A stretch of DNA of 53,816 nucleotides from an uncultured beta proteobacterium (GTDB lineage Bacteria; Pseudomonadota; Gammaproteobacteria; Burkholderiales; Burkholderiaceae_B), in contig CAINDJ010000353.1 in assembly GCA_903847325.1 (NCBI GenBank), positions 1 to 53,816 of the forward strand. The letters are read 5' to 3'. Position numbers and translations under genes: made by a program. Positions 1 to 9,386 of this stretch are shown here, piece by piece. The notes beneath the pieces were generated by a model, which saw only the letters and a program-made list of their open reading frames with translations, was not told the DNA's origin and did not search any database. Position 1 is the first letter of the stretch. Each line of letters starts with the position of its first letter.

Positions 1-915
1 CGTATTGTCCTAAAGCCAAGTGAAAAAACACCTCTTGCAGCTTTTATGCTGGCGGATATTTTGTACGAAGCAGGGTTGCCGCCAGAGATGTTGTCAGTGC
101 TCACCGGAGATCCTAAAGAAATCGCGGATGAAATGCTGACGAGCCCGGACATGGATCTGGTGACGTTTACAGGAGGTGTAGCGATTGGTAAATACATCGC
201 TGCGAAAGCTGTTTATAAGCGCCAGATACTTGAACTAGGTGGTAACGATCCTATCATCGTCATGGAAGACGCAGACATCGAAGAGGCTGCGTCACTGGCT
301 GTTGCGGGCTCATATAAAAACTCCGGGCAACGTTGTACAGCAGTCAAGAGAATGTTGGTGCACGATGCTGTCGCTGATCATTTTGTAGCGCTATTGCTAG
401 CCAAGACAAAGGCACTCAAATATGGCGATCCGATGGATGAGTCCATGGATATGGGGTGCGTCATTGATGAGCCTGCAGCCATGCATTTTGAATCTGTTGT
501 CAATGAGGCCATAGCAGGTGGTGCGAAATTGTTGTATGGAAACATACGCCAAGGGGCCTTGTATTCGCCAACAATTCTTGATGGCGTTGATCCGCACATG
601 ACTGTGGTCAAGCATGAAACGTTCGGACCCGTATCCCCAGTGATTCGATTTAAAAATATTGAGCAAGCCATCGCAATCTCCAATGGCACGGCCTATGGCT
701 TGTCCTCGGCGGTCTGCACGAATCGTCTGGATTACATTACGCGTTTTGTCAAAGAGCTGAATGTCGGAACGGTGAATGTGAGGGAAGTGCCCGGCTATCG
801 TCTTGAGATGACACCTTTTGGTGGGATTAAAGACTCAGGTCTTGGTTACAAGGAAGGCGTGCAGGAAGCCATGAAAAGTTTCTGCAATACCAAAACCTAT
901 TCCTTGCCTTGGTAA
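1..915 (+). CDS. phnY: Phosphonoacetaldehyde dehydrogenase-like aldehyde dehydrogenase (5' truncated by window edge)
   Basis: Frame is open from base 1 ([15 protein letters not shown]...). ALDH motifs [36 protein letters not shown]-terminus [35 protein letters not shown] matches my recollection of PhnY-type enzymes; neighbours are phosphonate-associated. Confidence 0.8.
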   Translation, partial: RIVLKPSEKTPLAAFMLADILYEAGLPPEMLSVLTGDPKEIADEMLTSPDMDLVTFTGGVAIGKYIAAKAVYKRQILELGGNDPIIVMEDADIEEAASLAVAGSYKNSGQRCTAVKRMLVHDAVADHFVALLLAKTKALKYGDPMDESMDMGCVIDEPAAMHFESVVNEAIAGGAKLLYGNIRQGALYSPTILDGVDPHMTVVKHETFGPVSPVIRFKNIEQAIAISNGTAYGLSSAVCTNRLDYITRFVKELNVGTVNVREVPGYRLEMTPFGGIKDSGLGYKEGVQEAMKSFCNTKTYSLPW

Positions 916-950
916 GAACCAATACTCAGTCAGCGAAAAAATAAACACGT

Positions 951-2351
951 GTGAAAAAGCAAAGACCATTCTGGCTCGAACAGGCGCTTGCCGCTCAAGA
1001 GCAATGTCCCGTCATACCCCTGCGAGGAGAAACTTCCGCAGATGTTTGTATTGTCGGGGGGGGCTATACGGGCCTATGGACGGCGATACAGATTAAGCAG
1101 CAATCACCCGCGACGCATGTGGTTGTTGTTGAAGCGGATATTTGTGGAGCAGGCGCAAGTGGCAGAAATGGTGGTTGTATTTTGTCCTGGGCGACAAAAT
1201 ACATGACCTTGCGTAAATTGTTTGGTGAGTCAGAAGCTCAGCGTCTGGTGATCGTGTCAGAGCAGGCTATTGAACATATCGGTGCTTTCGTACGCAGGCA
1301 TCAGATCGATTGCGATTTCAGGCACGATGGCGTGCTGTATACAGCGATGGCATCTGCACATATTGGCAGTACCGATTCCGTGATTGCCGCACTTGAGGCG
1401 CGCGGACTCAACAGTTATGAAACCTTGCCCGCACAAGACGTGGCGACGCGCTCTGGTTCAGTCAGCAACATTGCAGGTGTGTTTTCACCGCGAGGCGCCA
1501 GCGTTCAGCCTGGCAAACTTGTTCGGGGGATGCGCCGCGTTGCTCTGGAAATGGGCGTGAAGATATATGAGCAAACGCCGATGCATCGAATCGATCCTGA
1601 GGTTCAGCCTGTTGTGCATACGGCGGCGGGCAAGGTGATTGCTAAAAAAGTAGTGATTGCACTCAATGCCTGGATGCCTGAGCAATTCCCCGAGTTTTCC
1701 AGAACGATTGTTGTTGTATCAAGCGACATGGTGGTGACGCAGGCTCGTCCTGATTTGATCCAGCAGACAGGATTAAATAATGGCGTAGCGGTATTGGATT
1801 CGCGCACCTTTGTTTACTACTATCACAGCACCTCTGATGGACGCATCATGCTGGGGAAGGGGGGCAACACTTTTGCTTACGGTGCGCGCATGCTGCCCGT
1901 ATTTGATCAGCCGAGCCCTTATCGCAAGCAGCTCGGCAAGGCAGTGTGTGATTTTTTCCCTTCTTTTGCCGGGTTAAACATAGCGGCAAGCTGGAATGGC
2001 CCGTCTGACCGGGCAACGACAGGGCTGCCCTTTTTTGGAAACTTACGTGGGCACCCTTCAATTTTTTACGGACTAGGCTACTCGGGCAATGGCGTGGGCC
2101 CGACATATATGGGCGGGCAAATTTTGTCTTCGCTGGTATTGGGGCAGGATAATGCCTGGACTCGTTCTGGGTTAGTTAAAGGCCCGAGAGGCTATTTCCC
2201 TCCCGAGCCTTTGCGCTATCTTGGCAGCTTGCTGGTTCGCGGTGCGATCCGTCGAAAAGAGCGTGCAGAGATGCTTGGACGAAAACCGTCTAAATTTGAT
2301 CGAAGTCTGTCGCGTCTTGCAGATGCGGCTGGCAAGGCTGATCATGGATGA
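951..2351 (+). CDS. FAD-dependent oxidoreductase, putative aminophosphonate oxidoreductase (TIGR03329-like)
   Basis: DAO-type Rossmann motif VCIVGGGYTGLWTAIQIK, GASGRNGGCI; located between phnY-like and phosphonate-associated EamA genes. Confidence 0.75.
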   Translation: MKKQRPFWLEQALAAQEQCPVIPLRGETSADVCIVGGGYTGLWTAIQIKQQSPATHVVVVEADICGAGASGRNGGCILSWATKYMTLRKLFGESEAQRLVIVSEQAIEHIGAFVRRHQIDCDFRHDGVLYTAMASAHIGSTDSVIAALEARGLNSYETLPAQDVATRSGSVSNIAGVFSPRGASVQPGKLVRGMRRVALEMGVKIYEQTPMHRIDPEVQPVVHTAAGKVIAKKVVIALNAWMPEQFPEFSRTIVVVSSDMVVTQARPDLIQQTGLNNGVAVLDSRTFVYYYHSTSDGRIMLGKGGNTFAYGARMLPVFDQPSPYRKQLGKAVCDFFPSFAGLNIAASWNGPSDRATTGLPFFGNLRGHPSIFYGLGYSGNGVGPTYMGGQILSSLVLGQDNAWTRSGLVKGPRGYFPPEPLRYLGSLLVRGAIRRKERAEMLGRKPSKFDRSLSRLADAAGKADHG

Positions 2352-3189
2352 TTACCCACTATATGTTTTTTTGATTGTTCTGGGTTCCGCCGTGTTGCAT
2401 GCCTCCTGGAATGCGCTGATAAAAAGTGGTCAGGATAGGTTGCTTCATACGGCGGCAATCGTTTTTTGGGCAGGCGTAGTTTCATTACCTTTTCTTTTTG
2501 CCTCGGAGCCTCCAGCACGCGAAAGCTGGTCATTTTTAGCAATCTCCAACGCTATTCACATGGTGTATTACGTAGCCCTCGCGAGCGCGTATCGAACAGG
2601 AAATCTCAGTTTTGCCTATCCCCTGATTCGGGGCAGTGCACCATTGTTCGTGGCGCTCGGGTCCGTTTTCATTTTTCACGATGCGTTGGGCGTAATGAGC
2701 TGGCTGGGCATTGTGATGGTGTGTGCAGGCGTTCTGACGATCGCTATGCGCACAGGACAACAAGGCTCTTGGGCCACGATAGGCTGGTCTTTATTGTGCG
2801 CGACAACAATTGCTATTTATTCTTTGGCAGACGGACAGGGTGCCAGGCTCTCGCATAGTGTGACAGGATACGGCGCCTGGATGTATCTGATGGAGGCAGT
2901 TGTTTTTCTCGGTGGAATGGTTGTGTTTGGCCGTGGCCCAAAGCTGGCGGCCTACATTGTTACGCACTGGCGTACAACAATGCTCGGTGGTGTCATGTCT
3001 GCGTTGGCTTACGGAATTTCCTTGTGGGCAATGACGCGTGCCCCAGTCGCACTTGTTTCGGCGACGCGGGAGACCTCTGTGCTGTTTGCAACGCTGATCG
3101 GCGTCTGGTTGCTCAAGGAAAGACTTTCTTGGCGACAGTGGATGGGCGCTATGGTTGTGGTGGTAGGCACGATGTTGTTACGAGGTTAA
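2344..3189 (+). CDS. EamA/DMT-like membrane protein, phosphonate-utilisation-associated (TIGR03340/phn_DUF6-like)
   Basis: About 10 hydrophobic segments; ATG at 2344 overlaps the preceding stop (ATGGATGA). The ORF track start at 2221 lies inside the upstream gene. Confidence 0.75.
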   Translation: MDDYPLYVFLIVLGSAVLHASWNALIKSGQDRLLHTAAIVFWAGVVSLPFLFASEPPARESWSFLAISNAIHMVYYVALASAYRTGNLSFAYPLIRGSAPLFVALGSVFIFHDALGVMSWLGIVMVCAGVLTIAMRTGQQGSWATIGWSLLCATTIAIYSLADGQGARLSHSVTGYGAWMYLMEAVVFLGGMVVFGRGPKLAAYIVTHWRTTMLGGVMSALAYGISLWAMTRAPVALVSATRETSVLFATLIGVWLLKERLSWRQWMGAMVVVVGTMLLRG

Positions 3190-3213
3190 GATTGGATCAT
3201 TGAGGAGACCCCA

Positions 3214-4224
3214 ATGATCAAAAAACTAATAAAACGCGTTCGATTTCAACAGCAGCTCTTTTTTACCGGACTCATTGGCCTGTTCTGTATGGCCGCTGGC
3301 AGTCTGGCGCAAGCCGCATTCCCTGAGAAACCCGTCACCCTGATCGTACCTTTCGCTGCGGGTGGGCCGACAGATGTGCTCGCGCGCGTGGTGGGAGAGA
3401 GTCTGGGCAAAGTGCTGGGTCAGCCCGTTATCGTTGAAAATACCCCCGGTGCTGGCGGCACGGTAGGCAATACGCGTGCTTCGCGCGCCGCAGCCGATGG
3501 TTATACGCTGCTGATCGGCAATGGCGGCACACTGGCTGTATCAGCCACGCTATATAAGAATCTTAATTACAACGTCTTGACAGATTTTATCCCTATCGCC
3601 TCAATTGGTGATGCACCGCAGATTGTTTCCGCACGCAAAGATTTCCCGGCAACAGGCTTGGATGAATTCGCTGCATACTTAAAACAAAATGCGGCAAAAC
3701 TTAATTTTGGTGCCGCAGGCGTGGGCTCTGGAACTTGGTTAGGCGGTCAGCTAATCAACGTCAAACTCGGTGTCAAGGTCAATGGTGTGAATTATCGCGG
3801 CGCCGGTCAGGCGGTCAATGATGTGATGGCCGGACATCTGGATTACATGGTTGAGAGCACAACCACAGCGGTGCGCTATGTGAAGTCAGGCATGGTCAAA
3901 GGTGTGGTGGTGTTGCGCCCAAAACGTATCAAGGCTTTGCCCGAGGTGCCATCGGCCGGTGAGTCCGGATATCCCGATTTGTTGTATGACATCTGGAATA
4001 TGGTGCTGGTGCCAAAGGGCACGCCGGCTGCCGTTGTGACGCAGCTCAATGCGGCGGTGCGTAAAGCAATCCAATCGCCAGAAGTACAAGCTAAATTCGA
4101 AGCCGCAGGCATCGAGTTGCCCAGTGAAATTCAACAAACACAGGCTGGTGCCGCGGAGTTGCTAAAGAGCGAGGTTGCCCGCTGGAGACCTGTGATTATT
4201 GAGCTCGGCGCAACGCCTGACTAA
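3214..4224 (+). CDS. Tripartite tricarboxylate transporter substrate-binding protein (Bug/TctC family)
   Basis: Signal peptide followed by FPEKPVTLIVPFAAGGPTDVLARVV...GQPVIVENTPGAGGTVG, typical of Bug receptors. Confidence 0.9.
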   Translation: MIKKLIKRVRFQQQLFFTGLIGLFCMAAGSLAQAAFPEKPVTLIVPFAAGGPTDVLARVVGESLGKVLGQPVIVENTPGAGGTVGNTRASRAAADGYTLLIGNGGTLAVSATLYKNLNYNVLTDFIPIASIGDAPQIVSARKDFPATGLDEFAAYLKQNAAKLNFGAAGVGSGTWLGGQLINVKLGVKVNGVNYRGAGQAVNDVMAGHLDYMVESTTTAVRYVKSGMVKGVVVLRPKRIKALPEVPSAGESGYPDLLYDIWNMVLVPKGTPAAVVTQLNAAVRKAIQSPEVQAKFEAAGIELPSEIQQTQAGAAELLKSEVARWRPVIIELGATPD

Positions 4225-4247
4225 TGTGTGTGGATAAAGAGATCGCG

Positions 4248-5411
4248 ATGCAGAGCATGAATGTTTCCAGTTATTTTTGTCCGACTAAAGTCTTTATGGG
4301 CGTGGGTTCGCATCAGAAGATCAAGGAGGTCGTACAGCAGTTAGGTTGCAAGCGGATTTTCATTGCCCTGGATGCCGCGCTATCGAAAAGTGATTTTTAT
4401 AAAGGCATTCAAAAACTACTCGCTGAGGCAGGCGTTGAAGTGGCGATCTTTACGCAGATTGAGCCTGATCCAAGTGCCCACACAGTTGAAAAAGCATTCG
4501 CAGCGTGTGCGCAGCATCAGGCGAGCGTGTTGTTAGCCATTGGTGGTGGCAGCACGATCGATGTTGCCAAAGCCGTTGGTATTCTCGCAACGAACGGCGG
4601 TCGTATTCATGATTATGAGGGGATTGAGAAATTCAGTATTGCGCCCTTGCCGTTGATCGCAATCCCGACGACGGCGGGGACAGGTTCAGAAGTATCTGGC
4701 TCCTGCGTTATCAGCGATACAGAAAAAAATCTGAAAATGTCCATCAGACACGCATCCCTCAACCCCGCAAAGTTTGCGATTCTTGATCCGTTGGCGCTTT
4801 GCACCTTGCCTGCACATGTTGCCGCTCACTCGGGGATTGATGCGTTTGTACATGCTTTTGAATCCTATGTTTCGCTACAAGCCAACCTTATTACCGATGC
4901 CATCAATATTCAGGCGATCGAATTGCTCGCCAGCAATATTCGCGCATTCGTAGCGGATAGAACAAACCTTGAAGCGGGCTTGAATATGCTTTGTGGCTCG
5001 GCGCTGGCGGGGATGACGTTTGGTCAGACAGGCCTGGGAAATGTGCATTGCATGGCAAGGTTTGTTGGTGCGAATTACCATTTGTCGCATGGCTTATCCA
5101 ATGCGGTGTGCCTGCCGCATGTCGCACGTTTTAATCTGATTGCTCGCCCTGAAAAGTTCGCGAGAGTGGCTGTCGCGATGCATCAGTCGACGCAGGGGTT
5201 GTCTGTGCAGGAGGCCGCGCATTGCGCTGTCACGGCAATTGAGCAAATGTGTGCGGATCTGGAAATTCCAAAACGTTTAAGAGATGTTGGCGCCACGCCC
5301 GAGTTGTTTGATGAAATGGCTCAGATGTGTACGCAGGCGAACTACAACCGCTGGAATCCTCGCCATACCTCGACAGAGGAATTCAGGCAGTTGTTTGCTC
5401 GGGCATATTAA
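4248..5411 (+). CDS. Iron-containing (group III) alcohol dehydrogenase
   Basis: AIGGGSTIDVAKA, IPTTAGTGSEVSG, HSGIDAFVHAFESY, HGLSNAVCLPHV motifs. ORF also open from ATG 4224, which overlaps the Bug stop. Confidence 0.88.
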   Translation: MQSMNVSSYFCPTKVFMGVGSHQKIKEVVQQLGCKRIFIALDAALSKSDFYKGIQKLLAEAGVEVAIFTQIEPDPSAHTVEKAFAACAQHQASVLLAIGGGSTIDVAKAVGILATNGGRIHDYEGIEKFSIAPLPLIAIPTTAGTGSEVSGSCVISDTEKNLKMSIRHASLNPAKFAILDPLALCTLPAHVAAHSGIDAFVHAFESYVSLQANLITDAINIQAIELLASNIRAFVADRTNLEAGLNMLCGSALAGMTFGQTGLGNVHCMARFVGANYHLSHGLSNAVCLPHVARFNLIARPEKFARVAVAMHQSTQGLSVQEAAHCAVTAIEQMCADLEIPKRLRDVGATPELFDEMAQMCTQANYNRWNPRHTSTEEFRQLFARAY

Positions 5412-5440
5412 CGTTGGCCAAGCGTTAACCGCTGGTGTCA

Positions 5441-5779
5441 CTACCAGGCAGAACCTGCTTCCCACAGGACAGGATGTCCTGCCTGTTTTGCCTGGCGCAT
5501 AAGTTCGAGTAAGGGATGTGCGCGTTGACGCAAGCCAACCGGTAGTGACAACGCGTCGCGAGGCAGATCCTCGTCATCCTCGTTGTGCGCAGCAGGTTTT
5601 TCTTGTGAAATGGCCTGCTCGAGCGATGCAATGGCATCGGTTAATTGCTCGGGTGTAAAAACGCCGCGTACGGGAATTTCTTTGTCCATGATTTTGCCCG
5701 CAATGCGCATGATCGGTTGTGCATGCTGAGAGAGCATCAGAACACTTGCTCCGGCTTTGCTGCTGAATGTGACTAGCAT
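5441..5779 (-). CDS. DUF1840 domain-containing protein
   Basis: MLVTFSSKAGASVLMLSQHAQPIMRIAGK...RGVFTPEQL pattern; ATG at 5779 preferred over 5887. Confidence 0.7.
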   Translation of the reverse strand: MLVTFSSKAGASVLMLSQHAQPIMRIAGKIMDKEIPVRGVFTPEQLTDAIASLEQAISQEKPAAHNEDDEDLPRDALSLPVGLRQRAHPLLELMRQAKQAGHPVLWEAGSAW

Positions 5780-5873
5780 CGTAGTTTCCTCAATGGAGAA
5801 ATCGGTTCGCAGGTGGTTGCTTTTGCCTGCTCTATCTCGCAAGCTTACAGGTTTTGCGTGAGGTCGTTTACCG

Positions 5874-8800
5874 ATGGGAGATTTCATCCTTAATGGCTTG
5901 ATTTTAATCCTCAGTGCTGTTTCAGGGTTGTCGCTTGCCCCGTCAGAAAAACCTCAGGAAAAAGTGTGTCGCGCGACCTCGATGGGCAGCCCTTGCGCGC
6001 AAGGCGGTGTTGCAACACTTGGTCTTTCAAAGCCCGGGCCGGACCATGGAACAGGTAATCCGGTTGATCTGCGCAGTGGTAACAAATATCAGCGTGAAAC
6101 AGATCTCCCATTGCAAGGCTCGGGACTTGAACTGGTCAGACACTACAACGCGATGGATCCTCGCACGGGGGCGCTTGGACGTGGCTGGTCTTGGTCGTAT
6201 GACACGCAGATCTATCAAATGGGTCAGCAATTGCAGGTTGTTCAGGCGGATGCGAGCCGACTGGTATTTCAATGCAAGTCAGATCAATGTGTTTCGAGTG
6301 ATGCGTTCTATGGAGAGATGCATCGGCAAGCTGCAGGATGGCGGTGGTCTTGGCCGACTGGAAAGCAATTACATTTTGATCAGCGTGGCAGACTGATACG
6401 ATTAACAAATCCATTGCACGCGCGCAGTGAAGATATTTATATTCAACGACATCCCGAGCACAGCAAGCACCCGGGTGAGATCGATCGGATCACGTCAGAT
6501 GGTGCGCTAATAACATTTGAGTATGAGAAGCAAGCGCGTCAGCCTGTTCTACAGGCCGTCCATACTTCCAAGGGGATGTTTACTTATCGGCACGACGTAC
6601 CTGAGGCGAGCGCAACGCCCGGTGTGGGTTACGCACGACTCGTCAGCGTCAAACGGCCCGACGGCATGCAACGCTTGTATCACTATGAGGCTGCACTGCA
6701 AGCGGGTAACGCGTATGCGCTGACAGGAATATCCATTGCCAGCCTGAGAGCAGAGGTTCGAACACACAGTTGGCGCTATGACCAGGCGGGTCGCGCGAAC
6801 TTGTATATTTCCGGAGCAATGGACAAGGCTGAACGGTATGGATCGATACCTTTTAATCGCGCGACGCCGGAGCTGGACATTGAGCAAGATGACAAGGGTC
6901 GAATGCGGGCACTCGATATCCATTTGTTATCCTGGCCAGGCCTTAAATTACGATTCGATCACGTAGCGAATTTTTCCTCGTGGTTGATGCGAGGAGTCGG
7001 CGTAGAGACCTGGAACTACGACCAGTCAATTACGCGTACCTTTGCCGATCAATCGACATGGCAATGGAGGGTCGATCGTCATCAGCGGATTGTTTCAATG
7101 CAGGCCCGGCAACAGGATCGCGTGCCGCAACGCACACGCATTGATTGGCGCGCAAGCCGGCCTGTGGCGATTGAGCATCCAGAAGAAACGCAGATCATGC
7201 GCTATGGTCGCTACAACGCTTCCCCGTCCTTGTTAGCAGAACGTGAGGTTCATCGTCCGGCGCGTACTGCGCGCCCCGCATGGTCATACCGTGAGCGCTT
7301 TCGCTACAACGATCAAGGGCAGGTCCGCGAGCATTTTTTGCCTGAGGGTGGCAGCTTGCATTATTGGTGGAAAGATAATCGACTGTTATCGATCGCGTGG
7401 CAAGATCCTCAAGGATTGCATCACCCAATTATTGATTCCACAGCGGCTGGCATCAGGCATGGCAATGGACTCGTCACCAGTGCAATGAAAGACCATCTCG
7501 GACTGACTGATTTAATTCTTTATCAGCCGTTGACGAAGGCCGCACTCTTTCATCAGCAGCTTTACTACAACCAGCGCGGCGCGATAGCTGCTGAGCGCAT
7601 ACTTAACGCAACGCAGCGTGTGTCATGGGTGCACCGTCGCGACCCGCTTGGCCGACTGCTGCCCCAGCCCTGGCCCATGGAGCCTGGCCGCATACTGCGT
7701 GATGCGACAGGATTGCCATCGCGTGTGGGTGATTATGTCCTGAAGTACAGCGCCTTGCGGCGTCTGCAGAAAGTCACGAGCCTTTCGGATCCAAACATCC
7801 GCGTGCAGTATGCGCATAATGCAACTGGGGAAAGAATCTGGCGTGATGATGGTGTGCAGCAAACGCATTATTTATTTGACCAGAACAAATTGGTTGCTGA
7901 GGCGCGAGTTCGATCTAAAAAAACGAAAATTGTGCGTCGCTATATTTATGCCCAGCATGTGCCGGTCGCAGTGATTGAAAATGGCCGGGATCTTTATATG
8001 ATCCATACCGATGCGGTGGGCTTGCCCCGGCTGCTGACCGATGCGCAACAGCGTGTGCGCTGGCAGGGCCATTTCAGTCCTTATGGCGAGCTCCTGACAG
8101 AGAGAGGCGATCTGGCGATGCCACTGCGCCTGCCTGGCCAGATCGTCGATCCCGCAACAGGCTGGCATGATAATTATCAGCGCACCTATGATCCGCGCTG
8201 GGGACAATACCTGGAGCCGGATCCGCTGGGACCGATGCCTGGTAATAGTCTGTATGGCTATGCCGGACAACAGCCACGCCGCCATGCCGACCCACATGGA
8301 CTGATGCTGTTCGCGTTTGATGGAACCGGTAATCAGCCCGCTTCTCTGACGAACGTCTGGTTGTTTGCGAAAGCGTATCAGGATGGGCCCGTGCACTACA
8401 TTGCTGGCCCGGCAGGTGATGCGGGGATGACGCAGGTAAATATGAAAACGGATGCTGCGATCGCGTGGTCTGGTGGTGCGCGGGTGGATCAGCAATGGGA
8501 ACGGTTACTCAATGCGGTTGCAAACCTAAGCGAGCAGCGTGGCGGGAGGTTCGGTGCGCGTCAACAAACCTTGCCGATCGATATCGTTGGTTTTTCTCGT
8601 GGCGCGGCGCTTGCCCGACATTTTGGAAATCGCGTGGCGGAGCATGTGAAAGATGGGCGATTTACCTCACACCATCCGTTGCATGGTGTGATTTCGAGCT
8701 GTGTGGATCTAAGGTTTTTAGGGTTGTTTGATACGGTCGCCCAGTTTAATGTGCTGGGTGCGGGTAATGCGGCATTCAATTTAGACATCGCACCTGCCTG

Positions 8801-9320
8801 GAAGTGGGTCTCGCATGCCGTGGCGCTACATGAGCACCGGTGGTTGTTTCCGTTGACCTCTGCGGCGGGTGGCGCCAATGTTGTGGAGCGGGCCTTTGTC
8901 GGCGCGCATGCCGATATTGGTGGGGGATATCTGACTGCGCAGGCGTCACCCGGATCTACCCCAGGCAATCTCTCTCATGTGGCATTGCGCTGGATGCAGT
9001 GGCAAGCCGAGGCGGCGGGTGTTTCCTTGGACGGTAAGCCTGCGGTTCGGGAGGTGACAGAGCCATACCTCCATGACGAACGGGCCGTTTTTTCCCGTAA
9101 AACACAGAACGGTGATCGGCGGGTGAATCATGCGAATGGACGTAAATGGGTGAACTATCAGGCAGATTTGCCCAAGATGGGTCAGGGGTTGCGTCGTGAG
9201 GTGGAGTCGTTTATCAATAGACCCCCTGATCTGGGGGCGTTAGGGTCTGATGTGGTCGGGATGGTGGATATGGCTGGATATGTGGCGTGGTTAAAAGATT
9301 CAATGGGGCTAAGTTGGTAG
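5874..9320 (+). CDS. RHS-repeat-core protein with C-terminal DUF2235/Tle1-like phospholipase domain
   Basis: N-terminal RHS region (GNPVDLRSGNKYQRETDLPL...LVRHYNAMDP); RHS core end DPATGWHDNYQRTYDPRWGQYLEPDPLGPMPGNSLYGYAGQQPRRHADPHGL; then MLFAFDGTGNQ and a GFSRGAA GxSxG lipase elbow (Ser codon 8595-8597). Confidence 0.88.
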   Translation: MGDFILNGLILILSAVSGLSLAPSEKPQEKVCRATSMGSPCAQGGVATLGLSKPGPDHGTGNPVDLRSGNKYQRETDLPLQGSGLELVRHYNAMDPRTGALGRGWSWSYDTQIYQMGQQLQVVQADASRLVFQCKSDQCVSSDAFYGEMHRQAAGWRWSWPTGKQLHFDQRGRLIRLTNPLHARSEDIYIQRHPEHSKHPGEIDRITSDGALITFEYEKQARQPVLQAVHTSKGMFTYRHDVPEASATPGVGYARLVSVKRPDGMQRLYHYEAALQAGNAYALTGISIASLRAEVRTHSWRYDQAGRANLYISGAMDKAERYGSIPFNRATPELDIEQDDKGRMRALDIHLLSWPGLKLRFDHVANFSSWLMRGVGVETWNYDQSITRTFADQSTWQWRVDRHQRIVSMQARQQDRVPQRTRIDWRASRPVAIEHPEETQIMRYGRYNASPSLLAEREVHRPARTARPAWSYRERFRYNDQGQVREHFLPEGGSLHYWWKDNRLLSIAWQDPQGLHHPIIDSTAAGIRHGNGLVTSAMKDHLGLTDLILYQPLTKAALFHQQLYYNQRGAIAAERILNATQRVSWVHRRDPLGRLLPQPWPMEPGRILRDATGLPSRVGDYVLKYSALRRLQKVTSLSDPNIRVQYAHNATGERIWRDDGVQQTHYLFDQNKLVAEARVRSKKTKIVRRYIYAQHVPVAVIENGRDLYMIHTDAVGLPRLLTDAQQRVRWQGHFSPYGELLTERGDLAMPLRLPGQIVDPATGWHDNYQRTYDPRWGQYLEPDPLGPMPGNSLYGYAGQQPRRHADPHGLMLFAFDGTGNQPASLTNVWLFAKAYQDGPVHYIAGPAGDAGMTQVNMKTDAAIAWSGGARVDQQWERLLNAVANLSEQRGGRFGARQQTLPIDIVGFSRGAALARHFGNRVAEHVKDGRFTSHHPLHGVISSCVDLRFLGLFDTVAQFNVLGAGNAAFNLDIAPAWKWVSHAVALHEHRWLFPLTSAAGGANVVERAFVGAHADIGGGYLTAQASPGSTPGNLSHVALRWMQWQAEAAGVSLDGKPAVREVTEPYLHDERAVFSRKTQNGDRRVNHANGRKWVNYQADLPKMGQGLRREVESFINRPPDLGALGSDVVGMVDMAGYVAWLKDSMGLSW

Positions 9321-9327
9321 TGACGAC

Positions 9328-9356
9328 TTCGGTTCAGGCTCAATTCAGGCTATGAT
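9328..9356 (+). promoter_or_regulatory. Candidate sigma70 promoter for argS
   Basis: TATGAT at 9351-9356 with TTCGGT 17 bp upstream; weak -35. Confidence 0.3.
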
Positions 9357-9386
9357 TTGAGCCTTCAAATCGTCGTTTTCAAGCCC

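Noticed and set aside
378-689. Overlapping antisense and out-of-frame ORFs throughout the ORF track (e.g. 378..689 -, 7872..8495 -, 23572..24240 +, 42790..43569 +)
   Set aside because: They lie opposite or inside strongly supported CDSs and show no recognisable domain; typical shadow ORFs in moderately GC-rich DNA.
2221-2343. Upstream extension of the EamA ORF to 2221
   Set aside because: It is inside the FAD oxidoreductase gene; ATG 2344 gives a canonical membrane protein start.
5411-5510. Small inverted repeats (ttaacg...cgttaa; caggaca-gga-tgtcctg) as a strong terminator after the Fe-ADH
   Set aside because: Short stems with no T run, and the second lies within the DUF1840 coding region; not enough support.
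9337-9366. Hairpin ggctcaa...ttgagcc upstream of argS as an attenuator
   Set aside because: Only a 7-bp stem, probably overlapping the promoter rather than the transcript.
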